Shown here: positions 24,108 to 34,329 of the stretch, piece by piece
Position numbering within the stretch: the first letter of the stretch is position 1
Layout of the letters: each line of letters starts with the position of its first letter
Assembly (NCBI GenBank): GCA_902806095.1
Contig: CADCVF010000011.1
Location: forward strand, 30,635-94,634
Direction of reading: 5' to 3'
DNA from: an uncultured Rubrobacteraceae bacterium
GTDB lineage: Bacteria > Actinomycetota > Rubrobacteria > Rubrobacterales > Rubrobacteraceae
DNA: 64,000 nucleotides
Program-made: the position numbers and the translations under genes
Notes under the pieces: generated by a model
What the model was told of the DNA's origin: nothing
Seen by the model: the letters and a program-made list of their open reading frames with translations, nothing else
Database searches by the model: none

Positions 24108-25961
24108 TTGAGTCCGAACTTGAGAGAGTTGCTCGCGAAGCGGGTCCTGATCGGGGACGGCGCCGTTGGCACGCTGCTCGGCGAGCGCGGCGTAGGCTTC
24201 GGCCATCCCTACGCCCGCGCGAACCTCTCCCACCCGAACATGGTCACCGACATCCACGTAGAGTACCTGAGGGCTGGCGCGGACGCCATAGAGACCAACA
24301 CCTTCGCCGCCAACCGTTTCAAACTCGAGACCCACGACCTCGAGGAGAGGGTGCGCGAGGTAAACGCCGAGGGCGCAAGCCTCGCCCGCAAGGCTGCCGG
24401 TGCAGTCGCTGGAACGGGTGACAGGGCGCTCGTACTCGGGGCCGTCGGTCCACTCGGACGTCCGCTTGCCCCGGTAGGTCCCGTCCGTCCGGAGCTGGCG
24501 AAGTCCGTCTTTCTGGAGCAGGCCGAAGCGCTCCTCGAAGGCGGGGCCGATGTGATCCTCCTCGAGACCTTCACCGACCTCGTCGAACTGCGGCTCGCCT
24601 ACGAGGCGGTCCGGGCTCTGGGCGCGCCGGTCCTGGCGTACAAGACCTTCGTCGAGGACGGTGAGACGCTGGCGGAAGGGCTGCCTGGGCGGGCGGCGCG
24701 TGAGATCTCCTCCTGGGGAGCCGACCTTGCGGGGGCGAACTGTACCGTCGGTCCGCAAAGGATGGTGGAGATCATCGGTCAGATGGCGGACGCGGCAGGC
24801 CCCGTCGCTGCCCTCCCCAACCCCGGCCTCCCCCAGATCGTCGGCGGCCACATCCGCTTCAGCAAGGACGTCGACCACTTCGCCGAGTATGGAGTAAAGC
24901 TCGCCGAAGCCGGGGCAAGGCTCGTAGGCGGCTGCTGCGGGACCACCCCGGCGCACGTCAAGGCGCTCTCCGAAGCGTTGCGGGATTTCAGGGTCGAAGG
25001 CACGGGAGTACGCCGCCGGGCGGCCGTGGTGGAGCGGGAAGGGCATACGGAAGTTCCCGCAGAGCCTGTCTCGGAGTTCGCGGAGCGATTGCGTACAGGC
25101 TTCGCCGTTACGGTCGAGGTCGACCTGCCGCGCGGTAACGCCATCGAGCAGATCGTCGAGGCGGCGCGCCGGTTGAAGGAGCGTGGCGTCCACGCGATAG
25201 ACATCTCCGACGGGGCGCGCGCCAGGCTAAGGATGCATCCCGTGGCCGCGGCCAGGATCGTGCAGGACGAAGCTGGCATCGAGGTCGTCGCCCACATCTC
25301 ATGCCGCGACAGGAACATCCTCGGGTTGCAGGCAGACCTGCTCGGGGCGGCGGCATTGGGGGTGAAGAACATCCTGGCCGTGACGGGAGATCCGGCCCAG
25401 ATCGGGGACTACCCGGAAGCGACCTCGGTCTTCGATACAGATTCAGTCGGACTCGTCCACATCCTCTCCAGGATGAACATGGGGGAGGACCTCGCAGGCA
25501 ACCCCATAGGCGAGCCGCCGGGATTCCTCGTGGGGGCGTCTTTCAACCCTACGGCAGAAGACCTGGACGAGGAGGTAGAGAAGCTGCGGCGCAAGGTCGA
25601 GGCCGGGGCCCACGCCTTCTGGACTCAGCCCGTCTTCGAGATCGGGGCCCTCGAGAATGCCCTCGATCGTATCGGCGACGATGGAGTCTGCATCCTGCTC
25701 GGCCTCATGCCCCTCCGCAGCGCCAGGCAGGCTGAGTTCCTCCACCACGAGGTACCAGGCATAAACATCCCGAAGCACGTCCGAGAGAGGCTCGCAGCCC
25801 TCTCTCCAGAGGACGCCCCGAGGTACGGAGTCGAGGTCGCCCAGAAGCTACTCGTCGAGGCGAGGTCCTTGATCGGCGGCGCGTACATAATGCCGCCGGC
25901 CAGCGCCCCTGACCTCGCTGGGGATGTGCTCGAGGCCATCCACGTACCGACGGGGAGATAG
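24108..25961 (+). CDS. Homocysteine S-methyltransferase / 5,10-methylenetetrahydrofolate reductase fusion
   Basis: The 617-residue protein fuses two domains. Residues 1-about 290 form a homocysteine-methyltransferase barrel with zinc ligands (GANCTVGP and the paired cysteines of [10 protein letters not shown]). Residues about 320-617 are a MetF-like TIM barrel: TVEVDLPRG, AHISCRDRNILGLQADLLGA, NILAVTGDP, GASFNP and FWTQPVFE. Bacillus YitJ has the same layout. It would reduce methylene-THF to methyl-THF and may methylate homocysteine. TTG start with GGAGAGAGG 7 nt before it, the site masked by the riboswitch. metH follows after 6 nt. Confidence 0.92.
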   Translation: MSPNLRELLAKRVLIGDGAVGTLLGERGVGFGHPYARANLSHPNMVTDIHVEYLRAGADAIETNTFAANRFKLETHDLEERVREVNAEGASLARKAAGAVAGTGDRALVLGAVGPLGRPLAPVGPVRPELAKSVFLEQAEALLEGGADVILLETFTDLVELRLAYEAVRALGAPVLAYKTFVEDGETLAEGLPGRAAREISSWGADLAGANCTVGPQRMVEIIGQMADAAGPVAALPNPGLPQIVGGHIRFSKDVDHFAEYGVKLAEAGARLVGGCCGTTPAHVKALSEALRDFRVEGTGVRRRAAVVEREGHTEVPAEPVSEFAERLRTGFAVTVEVDLPRGNAIEQIVEAARRLKERGVHAIDISDGARARLRMHPVAAARIVQDEAGIEVVAHISCRDRNILGLQADLLGAAALGVKNILAVTGDPAQIGDYPEATSVFDTDSVGLVHILSRMNMGEDLAGNPIGEPPGFLVGASFNPTAEDLDEEVEKLRRKVEAGAHAFWTQPVFEIGALENALDRIGDDGVCILLGLMPLRSARQAEFLHHEVPGINIPKHVRERLAALSPEDAPRYGVEVAQKLLVEARSLIGGAYIMPPASAPDLAGDVLEAIHVPTGR

Positions 25962-25967
25962 GAGTCG

Positions 25968-28900
25968 ATGGTTCTCCAACGCACGAAGAACGAAGAGAGG
26001 CAGGCCAGGTTATCCCGTTTTCGGGCGCTCCTTGAGCAGCGCATCGTGCTGCTCGATTGCGCGATGGGGACCATGATCCAATCCTACGGCCTCTCGGAGA
26101 AGGACTACCGCGGGGAACGCTTCGCCGATCATCCGGGGGAGCTCAAGGGCAACAACGATCTGCTCTCGATCACCAAGCCAGGGATGATCTGTGACATACA
26201 CGAGGCCGCGATGGATGCGGGCTCGGACATCATCGAGACGAACACCTTCAGCTCGACCTCCATCGCCCAGGCGGATTACCTGTTGGAAGATCTGGTCTAC
26301 GAACTGAACTACGAGGCGGCCCGCCTGGCCCGCGAGACCGCGGACGCCTACACGGAAAAGACGCCAGAGAGGCCGCGCTTTGTGGCCGGCGCCATCGGAC
26401 CGACGAACCGCACGGCCTCGCTCTCGCCGGACGTCAACAACCCTGGCTTCAGGAACATCACCTTCGACGAGCTCGCCGGGTCGTACGCAGAGGCCGCGCG
26501 GGGGCTCGTCGATGGCGGGGTGGACCTGCTCCTCGTCGAGACCGTCTTCGACACGTTGAACGCCAGGGCTGCCATCTTCGGGATCACATCTTACCTAGAG
26601 GATGAGGGTATCGACGTTCCCGTTATGATCTCGGGCACGATCACCGACGCGAGCGGACGCACGCTCTCGGGCCAGGTGACCGAGGCTTTCTGGAACTCCG
26701 TGCGCCACGCGAACCCGATAAGCGTGGGGCTGAACTGCGCGCTCGGGTCGAAGGAGCTAAGGCACTACGTCGAGGAACTCGCCAGGATCTCGGACGTTCC
26801 CGTTAGCGCCTACCCGAACGCAGGCCTGCCCAACGAGTTCGGCGAGTACGAAGAGACACCGGAGATGATGGCGGCAGAGATCCTCGAGTGGGCCGAAGCA
26901 GGCTGGCTGAACATCGTCGGCGGCTGTTGCGGGACGACGCCGGATCACATAACGGCCATAGCCGAAGCCGTCTCTGGCCACCCGCCGCGCGAGATACCCG
27001 AGATCCCGAAGAAGCTCAGACTCTCGGGGCTCGAGCCGTGCAACATCGGTCCCGACACCCTGTTCGTGAACGTCGGCGAGCGGACCAACGTCACGGGTTC
27101 TGCGCGCTTCAAGGACCTCATACTGAACGAGGACTACGAGACTGCCCTTGACGTGGCGCGCCAGCAGGTCGAGAACGGCGCCCAGATCATAGACGTCAAC
27201 ATGGACGAGGGGATGCTCGAAGGAGAGGAGGCTATGGTCCGTTTCCTCGACCTCGTCGCCTCAGAACCCGACATCTCGCGGGTGCCCGTCATGATCGACT
27301 CGTCAAGGTGGTCGATCATCGAGGCTGGCTTGAAACACGTACAGGGTAAGGCGGTGGTCAACTCCATTAGCATGAAGGAGGGCGAGGAAGAGTTCGTCAG
27401 GCAGGCGCGAATGCTGAAACGGTACGGTGCAGCGGTGGTCGTAATGGCCTTCGACGAGAGAGGCCAGGCCGACTCGAAGGACAGGAAGGTCGAGATTTGC
27501 AAACGCGCTTACCGCGTCCTCACGGAAGCGGTCGGTTTCCCGCCCGAGGACATCATCTTCGACCCCAACGTCTTCGCTATCGCAACGGGCATCGAGGAAC
27601 ACGACAACTATGGTGTTGACTTTATCGAGGCGGTCCGCGAGATCTCCTCTACCCTCCCCCACACCAAGACCTCAGGCGGCATCTCGAACGTCTCGTTCTC
27701 TTTCAGGGGCAACAACCCTGTGAGGGAGGCGATCCACGCGGTCTTCCTCTACCACGCCGTAAAGGCTGGCCTGACGATGGGCATAGTCAACGCGGGCCAG
27801 CTCGCCGTCTACGACGAGATCGACGAGGACCTGCGCGAGGTCGTAGAAGACGTTGTCCTGAACCGCCGCCCCGACTCTACCGAACGCCTGCTTGCCCTGG
27901 CGCAGAAGTATCGCGACCAGGACGATACGGTATCTGAGGTGAAGGACCGGGAATGGAGGGGCTGGCCCGTCGAGAAGCGGCTCGAGCACGCGCTGGTCAA
28001 GGGCATAGCCGAGTTCGTCGAGGAGGACACGGAGGAGGCGCGCCTCCTTGCCTGGCGTCCGCTCGACGTGATCGAGGGCCCGCTTATGGACGGGATGAAC
28101 GTCGTCGGGGACCTGTTCGGTTCAGGCAAGATGTTCCTGCCGCAGGTCGTAAAGAGCGCCCGCGTGATGAAGAAGGCCGTAGCCTACCTCATCCCGTTTA
28201 TCGAGGAGTCCCAGGGTGAGGCCCGCAAGCCCAACGGCACGGTGGTGATGGCGACCGTCAAGGGCGACGTGCACGACATAGGGAAGAACATCGTCGGGGT
28301 CGTGCTGCAGTGCAACAACTTCGAGGTCATAGACCTCGGCGTCATGGTGCCTTCGGCGAAGATCCTACAGACCGCCAGGGAGGAGGGCGCTGACGCCATA
28401 GGGCTCTCCGGCCTCATAACACCCTCTCTGGAGGAGATGGTCCACAATGCCAAAGAGATGCAGCGCGAGGGCTTCGACATACCGCTGCTCATCGGCGGGG
28501 CAACGACCTCCCAGACGCACACGGCCGTCAAGATCGCACCGGGCTACGAACAGCCCGTGATCCACGTAAAGGACGCCTCACGCGCCGTCGGCGTAGTCCA
28601 GAACCTGGTGAGCGAGGGCCGCAAAGCCGGCTACGCTGATCAGATCGCCGAGGACTACGAGCGGGTTCGGCGCAAGCACGCAGGCCGCCGCTCGAAGACC
28701 ACCCTGACGACGCTGGAGAAGGCGCGCGCCAACCGCACGAAGATCGACTGGGACGGCTACCGGCCGCCGAAGCCCAACGTTCTCGGTGTGCGGACGTTCG
28801 ACGACTACGCCCTTCAGGATATAAGGCCCTACATAGACTGGACGCCCTTCTTCCACTCCTGGCAGCTAAAGGGCAGCTATCCAGGGATCCTGGACGACCC

Positions 28901-29750
28901 CGACAAAGGCGTGGAGGCCAGAAAGCTCTTCGCCGACGCGCAAGGCTTGCTCGACCGCATCATAGCCGAGAAGTGGCTCACGGCCCGCTCCGTCTTCGGC
29001 CTCTTCCCCGCGAACGCCCTGGAAAGCGATTCCGTAGAGGTCTACACCGACGAATCGCGCGAAGAGGTGCTCGCCAGCTTCGACTTCCTGCGCCAGCAGA
29101 AGCAGAAACCGCCAGGCCGTCCGAACCGCTCCCTCGCCGACTTCGTCGCCCCGAAGAGCCCGGGTCTCGAAGACTACGTAGGGCTCTTCGCCGTGACCGC
29201 CGGGCTCGGTGTTGACGAGGCCGCGCGGCGCTTCGAGCGAGACAACGACGACTACAACGCTATTATGGTCAAGGCGCTGGCCGACAGGCTCGCCGAGGCC
29301 CTCGCCGAGCTCATGCACCGGCGGGTCCGTACGGAGTTCTGGGGCTACGCGGCGGATGAAGACCTAGACAGCGGGGCCCTGATCCGTGAGGAGTACAGGG
29401 GCATCCGCCCGGCCCCAGGATATCCTGCCTGCCCCGAGCACACAGAGAAGCGCACCCTGTGGAGGCTGCTCGACGCGGAGAACAATGCCGGCATCACGCT
29501 CACCGAGAGCTGCGCGATGTCACCGGGCGCTGCAGTCAGCGGTTACTACTTCTCCCACCCCGATTCCACTTACTTCGGCGTGGCCGAGATCGGACGCGAC
29601 CAGGCCACAGATTACGCCGAACGCAAGGGCTGGACCCTCGAAGAGGCCGAGAAGTGGCTCGCGCCGAATCTAGCTTACGATCCGGAGGCCGGGCAGAACA
29701 GCGACGGGGCTACAGAGGTCCCACAGGCGGTGAGCAAGTCCGCAGGCTAG
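25968..29750 (+). CDS. metH: Cobalamin-dependent methionine synthase
   Basis: The 1260-residue protein has all modules: homocysteine-binding barrel (about 20-340, with LNCALGS and [10 protein letters not shown] zinc cysteines), pterin-binding domain (about 355-640, [26 protein letters not shown]), B12 cap and B12 domain with [10 protein letters not shown] (about 764-773; His ligates cobalt), and a reactivation domain (about 930-1245; [19 protein letters not shown]). It transfers methyl from methyl-THF to homocysteine through cobalamin. Under the same riboswitch as the upstream fusion gene. ATG with GATAGGAG. Its stop overlaps the convergent desaturase remnant by 4 nt. Confidence 0.97.
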   Translation: MVLQRTKNEERQARLSRFRALLEQRIVLLDCAMGTMIQSYGLSEKDYRGERFADHPGELKGNNDLLSITKPGMICDIHEAAMDAGSDIIETNTFSSTSIAQADYLLEDLVYELNYEAARLARETADAYTEKTPERPRFVAGAIGPTNRTASLSPDVNNPGFRNITFDELAGSYAEAARGLVDGGVDLLLVETVFDTLNARAAIFGITSYLEDEGIDVPVMISGTITDASGRTLSGQVTEAFWNSVRHANPISVGLNCALGSKELRHYVEELARISDVPVSAYPNAGLPNEFGEYEETPEMMAAEILEWAEAGWLNIVGGCCGTTPDHITAIAEAVSGHPPREIPEIPKKLRLSGLEPCNIGPDTLFVNVGERTNVTGSARFKDLILNEDYETALDVARQQVENGAQIIDVNMDEGMLEGEEAMVRFLDLVASEPDISRVPVMIDSSRWSIIEAGLKHVQGKAVVNSISMKEGEEEFVRQARMLKRYGAAVVVMAFDERGQADSKDRKVEICKRAYRVLTEAVGFPPEDIIFDPNVFAIATGIEEHDNYGVDFIEAVREISSTLPHTKTSGGISNVSFSFRGNNPVREAIHAVFLYHAVKAGLTMGIVNAGQLAVYDEIDEDLREVVEDVVLNRRPDSTERLLALAQKYRDQDDTVSEVKDREWRGWPVEKRLEHALVKGIAEFVEEDTEEARLLAWRPLDVIEGPLMDGMNVVGDLFGSGKMFLPQVVKSARVMKKAVAYLIPFIEESQGEARKPNGTVVMATVKGDVHDIGKNIVGVVLQCNNFEVIDLGVMVPSAKILQTAREEGADAIGLSGLITPSLEEMVHNAKEMQREGFDIPLLIGGATTSQTHTAVKIAPGYEQPVIHVKDASRAVGVVQNLVSEGRKAGYADQIAEDYERVRRKHAGRRSKTTLTTLEKARANRTKIDWDGYRPPKPNVLGVRTFDDYALQDIRPYIDWTPFFHSWQLKGSYPGILDDPDKGVEARKLFADAQGLLDRIIAEKWLTARSVFGLFPANALESDSVEVYTDESREEVLASFDFLRQQKQKPPGRPNRSLADFVAPKSPGLEDYVGLFAVTAGLGVDEAARRFERDNDDYNAIMVKALADRLAEALAELMHRRVRTEFWGYAADEDLDSGALIREEYRGIRPAPGYPACPEHTEKRTLWRLLDAENNAGITLTESCAMSPGAAVSGYYFSHPDSTYFGVAEIGRDQATDYAERKGWTLEEAEKWLAPNLAYDPEAGQNSDGATEVPQAVSKSAG

Positions 29751-30305
29751 AGATTCCCTTCCCTCTCGGATCTGAGGCTAGGATCGGTGCCAGGGACGGA
29801 GCGCCGGATCAAACGCTCAGCCCGCTCGAAGAAGCGGGTGCGGTCCAGTAGCGGATTCCAGAACCCCGCGGTGATGCAGTAGTAGGTGTCGTAGGGGCTC
29901 TCGTGATGGATGTCGTGATGCTCTCTGGAGAGGATCACACCCCACGCCTGCAACCATCCTACAAAGGCCGGAGGGACGTCCATGTGCGCCCACTTGTGGA
30001 ACTGGTTGGTAAGGAAGGCAGCGAGGCACAAGAAGAGAAAGAAGGTCCCGAAGAGATACCCATAGTACGTAGTCTCGAGGGGCAGGACGACCCATACGAC
30101 AAGCATGAAGGGTAGGCTCGCCAGGCTGTTGTTGCCGTTGGCGTCAACGAAGTCGTTGCCGACGATCCCTTTAGTGATAGACATCCACGCCTATCCACAA
30201 CAAAAGCAATGTAAAGCACAAAATGCCGAGGACTTCCAGCAAGTAATGGCCTCTGCTGGTCTCGGGACGGAACCGCTCTTGCGTAGCCTGGTCTTGCTGG
30301 GTCAT
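29747..30305 (-). pseudogene. Plasmanylethanolamine desaturase-like gene (CarF/TMEM189/Kua) broken by internal deletion
   Basis: A good SD (AAGGAGG) and ATG at 30303-30305 open a 44-codon frame with one membrane helix (LEVLGILCFTLLLLW) that ends TAA at 30171. A second frame from 30184 continues with the C-terminal half of CarF/TMEM189: DFVDANGNN, TNQFHKWAHMDVPP, REHHDIHHESPYDTYYCITA. The segment between TM1 and DF-x-ETNGDN in full proteins (about 70 residues, including HWGADT and the REHHIDP region) is missing, and the two parts are in different frames. The enzyme cannot be active. If once intact it would have made plasmalogen vinyl ethers. Confidence 0.7.
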
Positions 30306-30397
30306 ATACAACCTCCTTAGCGGGGCATACGAAAAGGGATTATCCCTGGATCAGTGCTGAGGAGAACGCTTGCCGGCACGCCTCCCGGCACGTGACA

Positions 30398-30417
30398 CCA
30401 GAGGGCCTCAACCCTCT
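30398..30417 (-). terminator. Hairpin after the DUF4230 gene
   Basis: CAGAGGG-CCTCAA-CCCTCTG, a 7-bp perfect stem lying 16 nt after the stop of the minus-strand DUF4230 gene. No T-run. Confidence 0.4.
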
Positions 30418-30432
30418 GAGCTCTACCCCTTC

Positions 30433-31062
30433 TTAGCGGAACCGGACCTCCTCGAATCCTAGAGTAGTGACGAATGCTCGTACGCTATCTTCTGCGTTGT
30501 GTTCGGCGGTATCTAGAATCCTGTTCTCGCGCGCGGCGGCTCTGATCTTCTCCACCGCCTGCAGCCGGGCTACTTCGACTAGGTCATCGTCTGGGCGAAT
30601 GTTCAGGGGGCTGAAGTCGCGGTCGTAGACTCGGGTCTTCCCCTCGTCGAGGCTGGCCGAGAGGATCTCGGGTTTGGGTAGGTCTATGGTGACGGTGTCG
30701 TCGTTCACGATCACATCATCCTTGCCGACCTCGCCGAGGTCAATCCCGGCCTCGACTTCTCCTGTGGCTATCACCAGGACCTTCTCTCCGTTGAACAGGC
30801 GGTCCACAATATCGCCACCGGTCTCCCTCGTGACCGGCACGGACTCGGTCCAACGCACCGTAGCGAGCTGGTCGAGTTCCTGTATCCCTTCCACCACCAC
30901 TGGTCCCGTCGACGTGCGCGGCGGCTGCTCTCCGAGGAGCGGCCCCACCATCGGCAGCAACGAGCCATAGCGCGCGAGCCCGACGCCCAGCGCGATGCCC
31001 AAGACGACGATGACGAGCGCCAGAACGAGCGTCGCACCCAATCCGCCGCCCTTGTTACCCAT
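30433..31062 (-). CDS. DUF4230 domain protein, membrane-anchored
   Basis: The 209-residue protein has an N-terminal transmembrane helix (LGATLVLALVIVVLGIALGV) and an extracytoplasmic DUF4230 domain: VVVEGIQELDQLATVRWTES, VLVIATGEVEAGIDLGEVG, VTIDLPKPEILSASLDEGKT and a C-terminal VRAFVTTLGFEEVRFR. Family function unknown; it is usually a single-pass envelope protein. ATG 31062; a TAGAAT -10 lies at 31094-31099 and a 15-bp perfect inverted repeat covers the region where the -35 should be. Single gene. Confidence 0.82.
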   Translation of the reverse strand: MGNKGGGLGATLVLALVIVVLGIALGVGLARYGSLLPMVGPLLGEQPPRTSTGPVVVEGIQELDQLATVRWTESVPVTRETGGDIVDRLFNGEKVLVIATGEVEAGIDLGEVGKDDVIVNDDTVTIDLPKPEILSASLDEGKTRVYDRDFSPLNIRPDDDLVEVARLQAVEKIRAAARENRILDTAEHNAEDSVRAFVTTLGFEEVRFR

Positions 31063-31102
31063 GTACGCCCTTTCCGACCGTGCAGTTGCAGAAATTCTAC
31101 AC

Positions 31103-31392
31103 CGTCGTGTGTAAGGCTTGCGCCTTACACACGACGAGCACTCAGCATTTCAGCACGCGCCCTGTCGGGCGCTTGTCAGCAATTCAGCTTAGTTGAGAAG
31201 CGGCTCGCGTTCGTATTGCTCTGCGGCAGATATGGCCCCGCCTCGTTTTCCGCGGAGCCTGGGGCTGCGAGTGGGAGCATCGGTAGCCAAGGCACTGGCT
31301 GAAAAGCTGACAAGCCGCCTGGCGAAGCCTGGCGGCGTGCTGACTGGCTGAAATGCGCGAGTTGGGAGAGGCACAAGCCTCTCCCAACTCGC
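31103..31392. repeat. Modular intergenic repeat, block E (two half-blocks)
   Basis: Left part: a 15-bp perfect inverted repeat (arms 31103-31117, 31122-31136, loop TTGC), then TCAGCATTTCAGCACG, hairpin GCGCCC-TGTC-GGGCGC, CTTGTCAGCAATTCAGC (to 31189). Middle 31196-31295: no repeat words, no gene seen. Right part: GCTGAAAAGCTGACAAG, a stem GCCGCC ... GGCGGC with an inner GGC-GAA-GCC and a T-T mismatch, CGTGCTGACTGGCTGAAATGC, then a 15-bp hairpin (arms 31357-31371, 31378-31392) two nt past the stop of the YjzC-like gene. Confidence 0.85.
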
Positions 31393-31394
31393 TA

Positions 31395-31607
31395 TCACGC
31401 CTGAATATTCGTCTGGCGCCAGCGGGTGTGCACCCCGAGGCTCCCGGCCTCGGGGAACTCCTCTCCTTTGGAGAGCTGAACCCTGACCGGCGGGAGCATG
31501 GTTCCCCTGTCGCAGATGTAGGTGCCCGAGAAAGGGGCCTTCTCGCCAGGCCCGAAGGTGGGTCCATAGGGCCTGTAGCGGGCTAGTATGTCTTCCAGGC
31601 TGGCCAT
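31395..31607 (-). CDS. Small YjzC-like protein
   Basis: The 70-residue protein reads FGPGEKAPFSGTYICDRGTM, then VRVQLSKGEEFPEAGSLGVH and TRWRQT. The pattern F-x-P-G-x-K-A-P ... G-x-Y ... V-x-L-x-x-G-x-x-F-P-E ... W matches the small YjzC family of Bacillus, whose function is unknown. ATG 31605-31607 overlaps the serA stop (TGATG), so it is translationally coupled to serA; a GTG at 31610 is one codon upstream. A 15-bp hairpin follows the stop and probably ends the operon. Confidence 0.6.
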   Translation of the reverse strand: MASLEDILARYRPYGPTFGPGEKAPFSGTYICDRGTMLPPVRVQLSKGEEFPEAGSLGVHTRWRQTNIQA

Positions 31608-33175
31608 CACAGCGTCACGGAGCGGGCCTCGTCGAAACCCGGGGTCTCGAGGAGGGCGTTCAGGACTTCTTCGGTTACGGGCTCGTCCACGGTTACGGCC
31701 ATAGCCGCGCGAGAACCGGGCTCTCCACGCCCGACGGCCATGTTGCCGATGTTGATACCGTGCTCCCCGAGGATGCCGCCGAGCTTCCCGATCATGCCTG
31801 GCCTGTCCTCATTGCGGATGAAGAGCATGTGCTTTTCGGGCACAACGTCGAAGTCGAACCCCATGGCCTCTACGAGCCGCGGCTGCATCCTCGGCCCGAA
31901 GAGCGTCCCGCTGACTGTGTTCTCACCCATGCGCAGCTCCACGAGGCTCGTGTAGTCGGCGCTCTCCGAAGTGCGCGAGGTCTCGACCTTGAGCCCCCGC
32001 TCCCTCGCGAGCGCTGGCGTGTTGACGAAATTCAAGGGCTCGAAGACCATCGACGCTAGGAGTCCTTTCTGGGCCGAGACGTCGAGGAGTCGTGTGTCGA
32101 ATCCTGCGACCTCGCCACGGTACTCGACCCTGAGGGTATCACCAGTGTGGTCCGCAAGCTGGTAGAGCAGACTTCCCAGAGCCTCACACAGTCCCGAGAA
32201 CTGGGCCACGAACTCGGCACCCTCCCCCACTGGCACGGGGGCGTTTATTGCGTGCATCGGGACGGCGCCTCCAAGGGCCGTCGCCACCTGCTCGGCGGCC
32301 GTGATGCCCGCCCTGTCCTGGGCTTCGGCCGTGCTCGCCCCGAGGTGGGGCGTTACCACCACGTTGGAGAGCGTGAAGATCGGGGAGTCAGTCGTCGGCT
32401 CCTCAGCGAACACGTCGAGCGCGGCACCGGCGATGGCGCCCTCTTTGAGGGCGTTGTAGAGGGCCCTCTCATCGACGATTCCGCCTCGGGCCACGTTTAT
32501 GAGATAGGCGGTCGGCTTCATCTTGGCCAGGGCGTCCTGGTTCACTAGCCCCATCGTCTGCGGGGTGCGAGGGACGTGTAGCGAGACGAAATCAGCCCGC
32601 TCGAAGACTTCGTCCGTGGTCTCTGCCCGCCCGACGTTCATCGAGCGCATCCTGTCCTCGGAGACGTAGGGGTCGTAGGCCAGGACCCGCATCCCCATAC
32701 CCAGGGCGCCGCGCGCCACGATGGCGCCGACGTGACCGAGCCCGATCAGACCTATAATCTTCTCCGAGACCTCGACACCCTTGAGCGCGCTCCGCTTCCA
32801 TTGCCCACCCCGCAAGGAAGAGTCAGCGGCAGGGATGCGCCGCGCCGCAGCGAGCATGAGCCCCAAAGTATGCTCGGCCGCGGCGACCGTGTTGCTCTCG
32901 GGGGCGTTGGCGACGATGATGCCGCGCTTGGTGGCGGCCTCTATATCTATGTTGTCCACGCCGATTCCGGCACGGCCGATAGCTTTGAGGTTCCTGGCCC
33001 GCTCTATTACATCAGCAGTAACCTTCGTGGCGCTGCGGATGATGAGGCCGTCGTAATCCCCGATCCTCTGGAGCAACTCTTCCGGACTGAGGTCGAGGAG
33101 TACGTCCACCTCGAAATCTCGCTCTAGGAGCTCTATGCCCGGGTCGGCGAGCTTTTCGGGGATGAGGACCTTCAA
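31607..33175 (-). CDS. serA: D-3-phosphoglycerate dehydrogenase
   Basis: The 522-residue protein is the long actinobacterial type: substrate domain, NAD-binding domain with GLIGLGHVGAIVA (residues about 143-155), LHVPRTPQTMGLV, catalytic His in TPHLGASTAEAQ, then the ASB domain (about 320-450) and a C-terminal ACT domain (MLFIRNEDRPGMIGKLGGIL). It oxidises 3-phosphoglycerate to start serine synthesis; the ACT domain is the usual site of serine feedback. ATG overlaps the stop of the aminotransferase gene by 4 nt, making an operon. Confidence 0.96.
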   Translation of the reverse strand: MKVLIPEKLADPGIELLERDFEVDVLLDLSPEELLQRIGDYDGLIIRSATKVTADVIERARNLKAIGRAGIGVDNIDIEAATKRGIIVANAPESNTVAAAEHTLGLMLAAARRIPAADSSLRGGQWKRSALKGVEVSEKIIGLIGLGHVGAIVARGALGMGMRVLAYDPYVSEDRMRSMNVGRAETTDEVFERADFVSLHVPRTPQTMGLVNQDALAKMKPTAYLINVARGGIVDERALYNALKEGAIAGAALDVFAEEPTTDSPIFTLSNVVVTPHLGASTAEAQDRAGITAAEQVATALGGAVPMHAINAPVPVGEGAEFVAQFSGLCEALGSLLYQLADHTGDTLRVEYRGEVAGFDTRLLDVSAQKGLLASMVFEPLNFVNTPALARERGLKVETSRTSESADYTSLVELRMGENTVSGTLFGPRMQPRLVEAMGFDFDVVPEKHMLFIRNEDRPGMIGKLGGILGEHGINIGNMAVGRGEPGSRAAMAVTVDEPVTEEVLNALLETPGFDEARSVTL

Positions 33176-34329
33176 GCCCTCACCCCGCTCTTCGAGAAGA
33201 CCCTCTGGGTCGCGCCGACGCCCTTGCCGATCTCGAGGGGGTAGCCGAGAGACTCGAGCGCGAGCTCAGTGGCCGCTATCGTGGCGATGATATCGAAGGC
33301 GTCGAAGTAGCCGCAGTGTCCGATGCGGAAGATCCTGCCCGCCAGCGCGCCCTGGCCGCCGGCGACCTGTATCCCATGCTCGCGGAAGACCATACGCACG
33401 AGCTGCTTGCCGTCTATCCCCTCAGGCACCCACGCCGCGGTAACGGCCGAGTTGGGGTCCTCATCGGGCCCGAAGAGCTCGAGCCCCATGCCCTTGACCC
33501 CTTCCCTCGATGCCCTTCCTAGCATCACGTGACGCGCGAAGACGTTCTCGACGCCCTCATCGATAAGCTGCTGCAAAGCGACGTCGAGCTGGATGATGAG
33601 GCTCACCGCGGGGGTCCACGCCGTCTGCGCGGGGTCCCTCTCGAAGGCCTTCTTTGCCGCCGTCCAGTCGAAGTAGTAGCGCGGCATCCGCGACACTTCG
33701 TGCATCCGCATGGCCCGCTCGCTGACGCTAACGAACGCCAGTCCAGGAGGCGTCATTAGCGCTTTCTGAGAGCCTGCGACGACGACGTCGACGCCCCACT
33801 CGTCGGTCCTCAGCGTGCAGGCCCCGAGGCCCGAGACAGCATCGACGATGGTGACGACGTTCGTCGCGGCCCTGGCGAAGCCCTCTATGTCGTTGACGGT
33901 GCCCGTCGAGGTCTCCGAGAGCACGCAGATGGCGGCTTTGATCTCAGGGTCGTTAGCCAGCGCGTCGGCGACCTCGTCGTTGTCAGCCTTTACGCCCCAG
34001 TCGTACTCGAGCTCGGTGACCTCGAGGCCGAAGGCCCGGCTCATCTTGACCCACCGGCCACCGAAGTTGCCATTGTTTACGACAAGCACCTTGTCTCCCG
34101 GCGAAAACAGGTTCTGGATCGCACCCTCGAATGCCCCGGTCCCGCTCGCCGCGCAGGTAAAGATGTCGTTCTCCGTCAAGAACACCCGATTCAAATTCTC
34201 GTTCACCCTGGTGAAAACCTCGCCGAACTCCGGTGTGCGGTGGTGGATAATGGGTAGCGCCCCCGCCGCTGAGACCTCGGGCGGTATAGGAGTGGGGCCA
34301 GGAGACATAAGACGGTACTTGTTCATCAT
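33172..34329 (-). CDS. Class V PLP aminotransferase (serine/alanine-glyoxylate type)
   Basis: The 385-residue protein begins YRLMSPGPTPIPPEVSAAGA, the usual start of the family, and has the PLP lysine in VVAGSQKALMTPPG (Lys about residue 191), DAVSGLGA, and the C-terminal FRIGHCGYFDAFDI. It belongs to the serine-pyruvate/alanine-glyoxylate group, not to canonical SerC. Because it is translationally coupled to serA it probably supplies the phosphohydroxypyruvate or hydroxypyruvate transamination step of serine synthesis; this is inference. Start ATG ATG at 34324-34329, AGGAAG about 11 nt upstream. Confidence 0.9.
   Translation of the reverse strand: MMNKYRLMSPGPTPIPPEVSAAGALPIIHHRTPEFGEVFTRVNENLNRVFLTENDIFTCAASGTGAFEGAIQNLFSPGDKVLVVNNGNFGGRWVKMSRAFGLEVTELEYDWGVKADNDEVADALANDPEIKAAICVLSETSTGTVNDIEGFARAATNVVTIVDAVSGLGACTLRTDEWGVDVVVAGSQKALMTPPGLAFVSVSERAMRMHEVSRMPRYYFDWTAAKKAFERDPAQTAWTPAVSLIIQLDVALQQLIDEGVENVFARHVMLGRASREGVKGMGLELFGPDEDPNSAVTAAWVPEGIDGKQLVRMVFREHGIQVAGGQGALAGRIFRIGHCGYFDAFDIIATIAATELALESLGYPLEIGKGVGATQRVFSKSGVRA

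Noticed and set aside
23448-25193. A 581-codon open frame on the minus strand
   Set aside because: It runs antisense across crtB, the riboswitch and the MetF fusion gene; its translation is Arg/Gly-rich and without family similarity, and the sense genes are certain.
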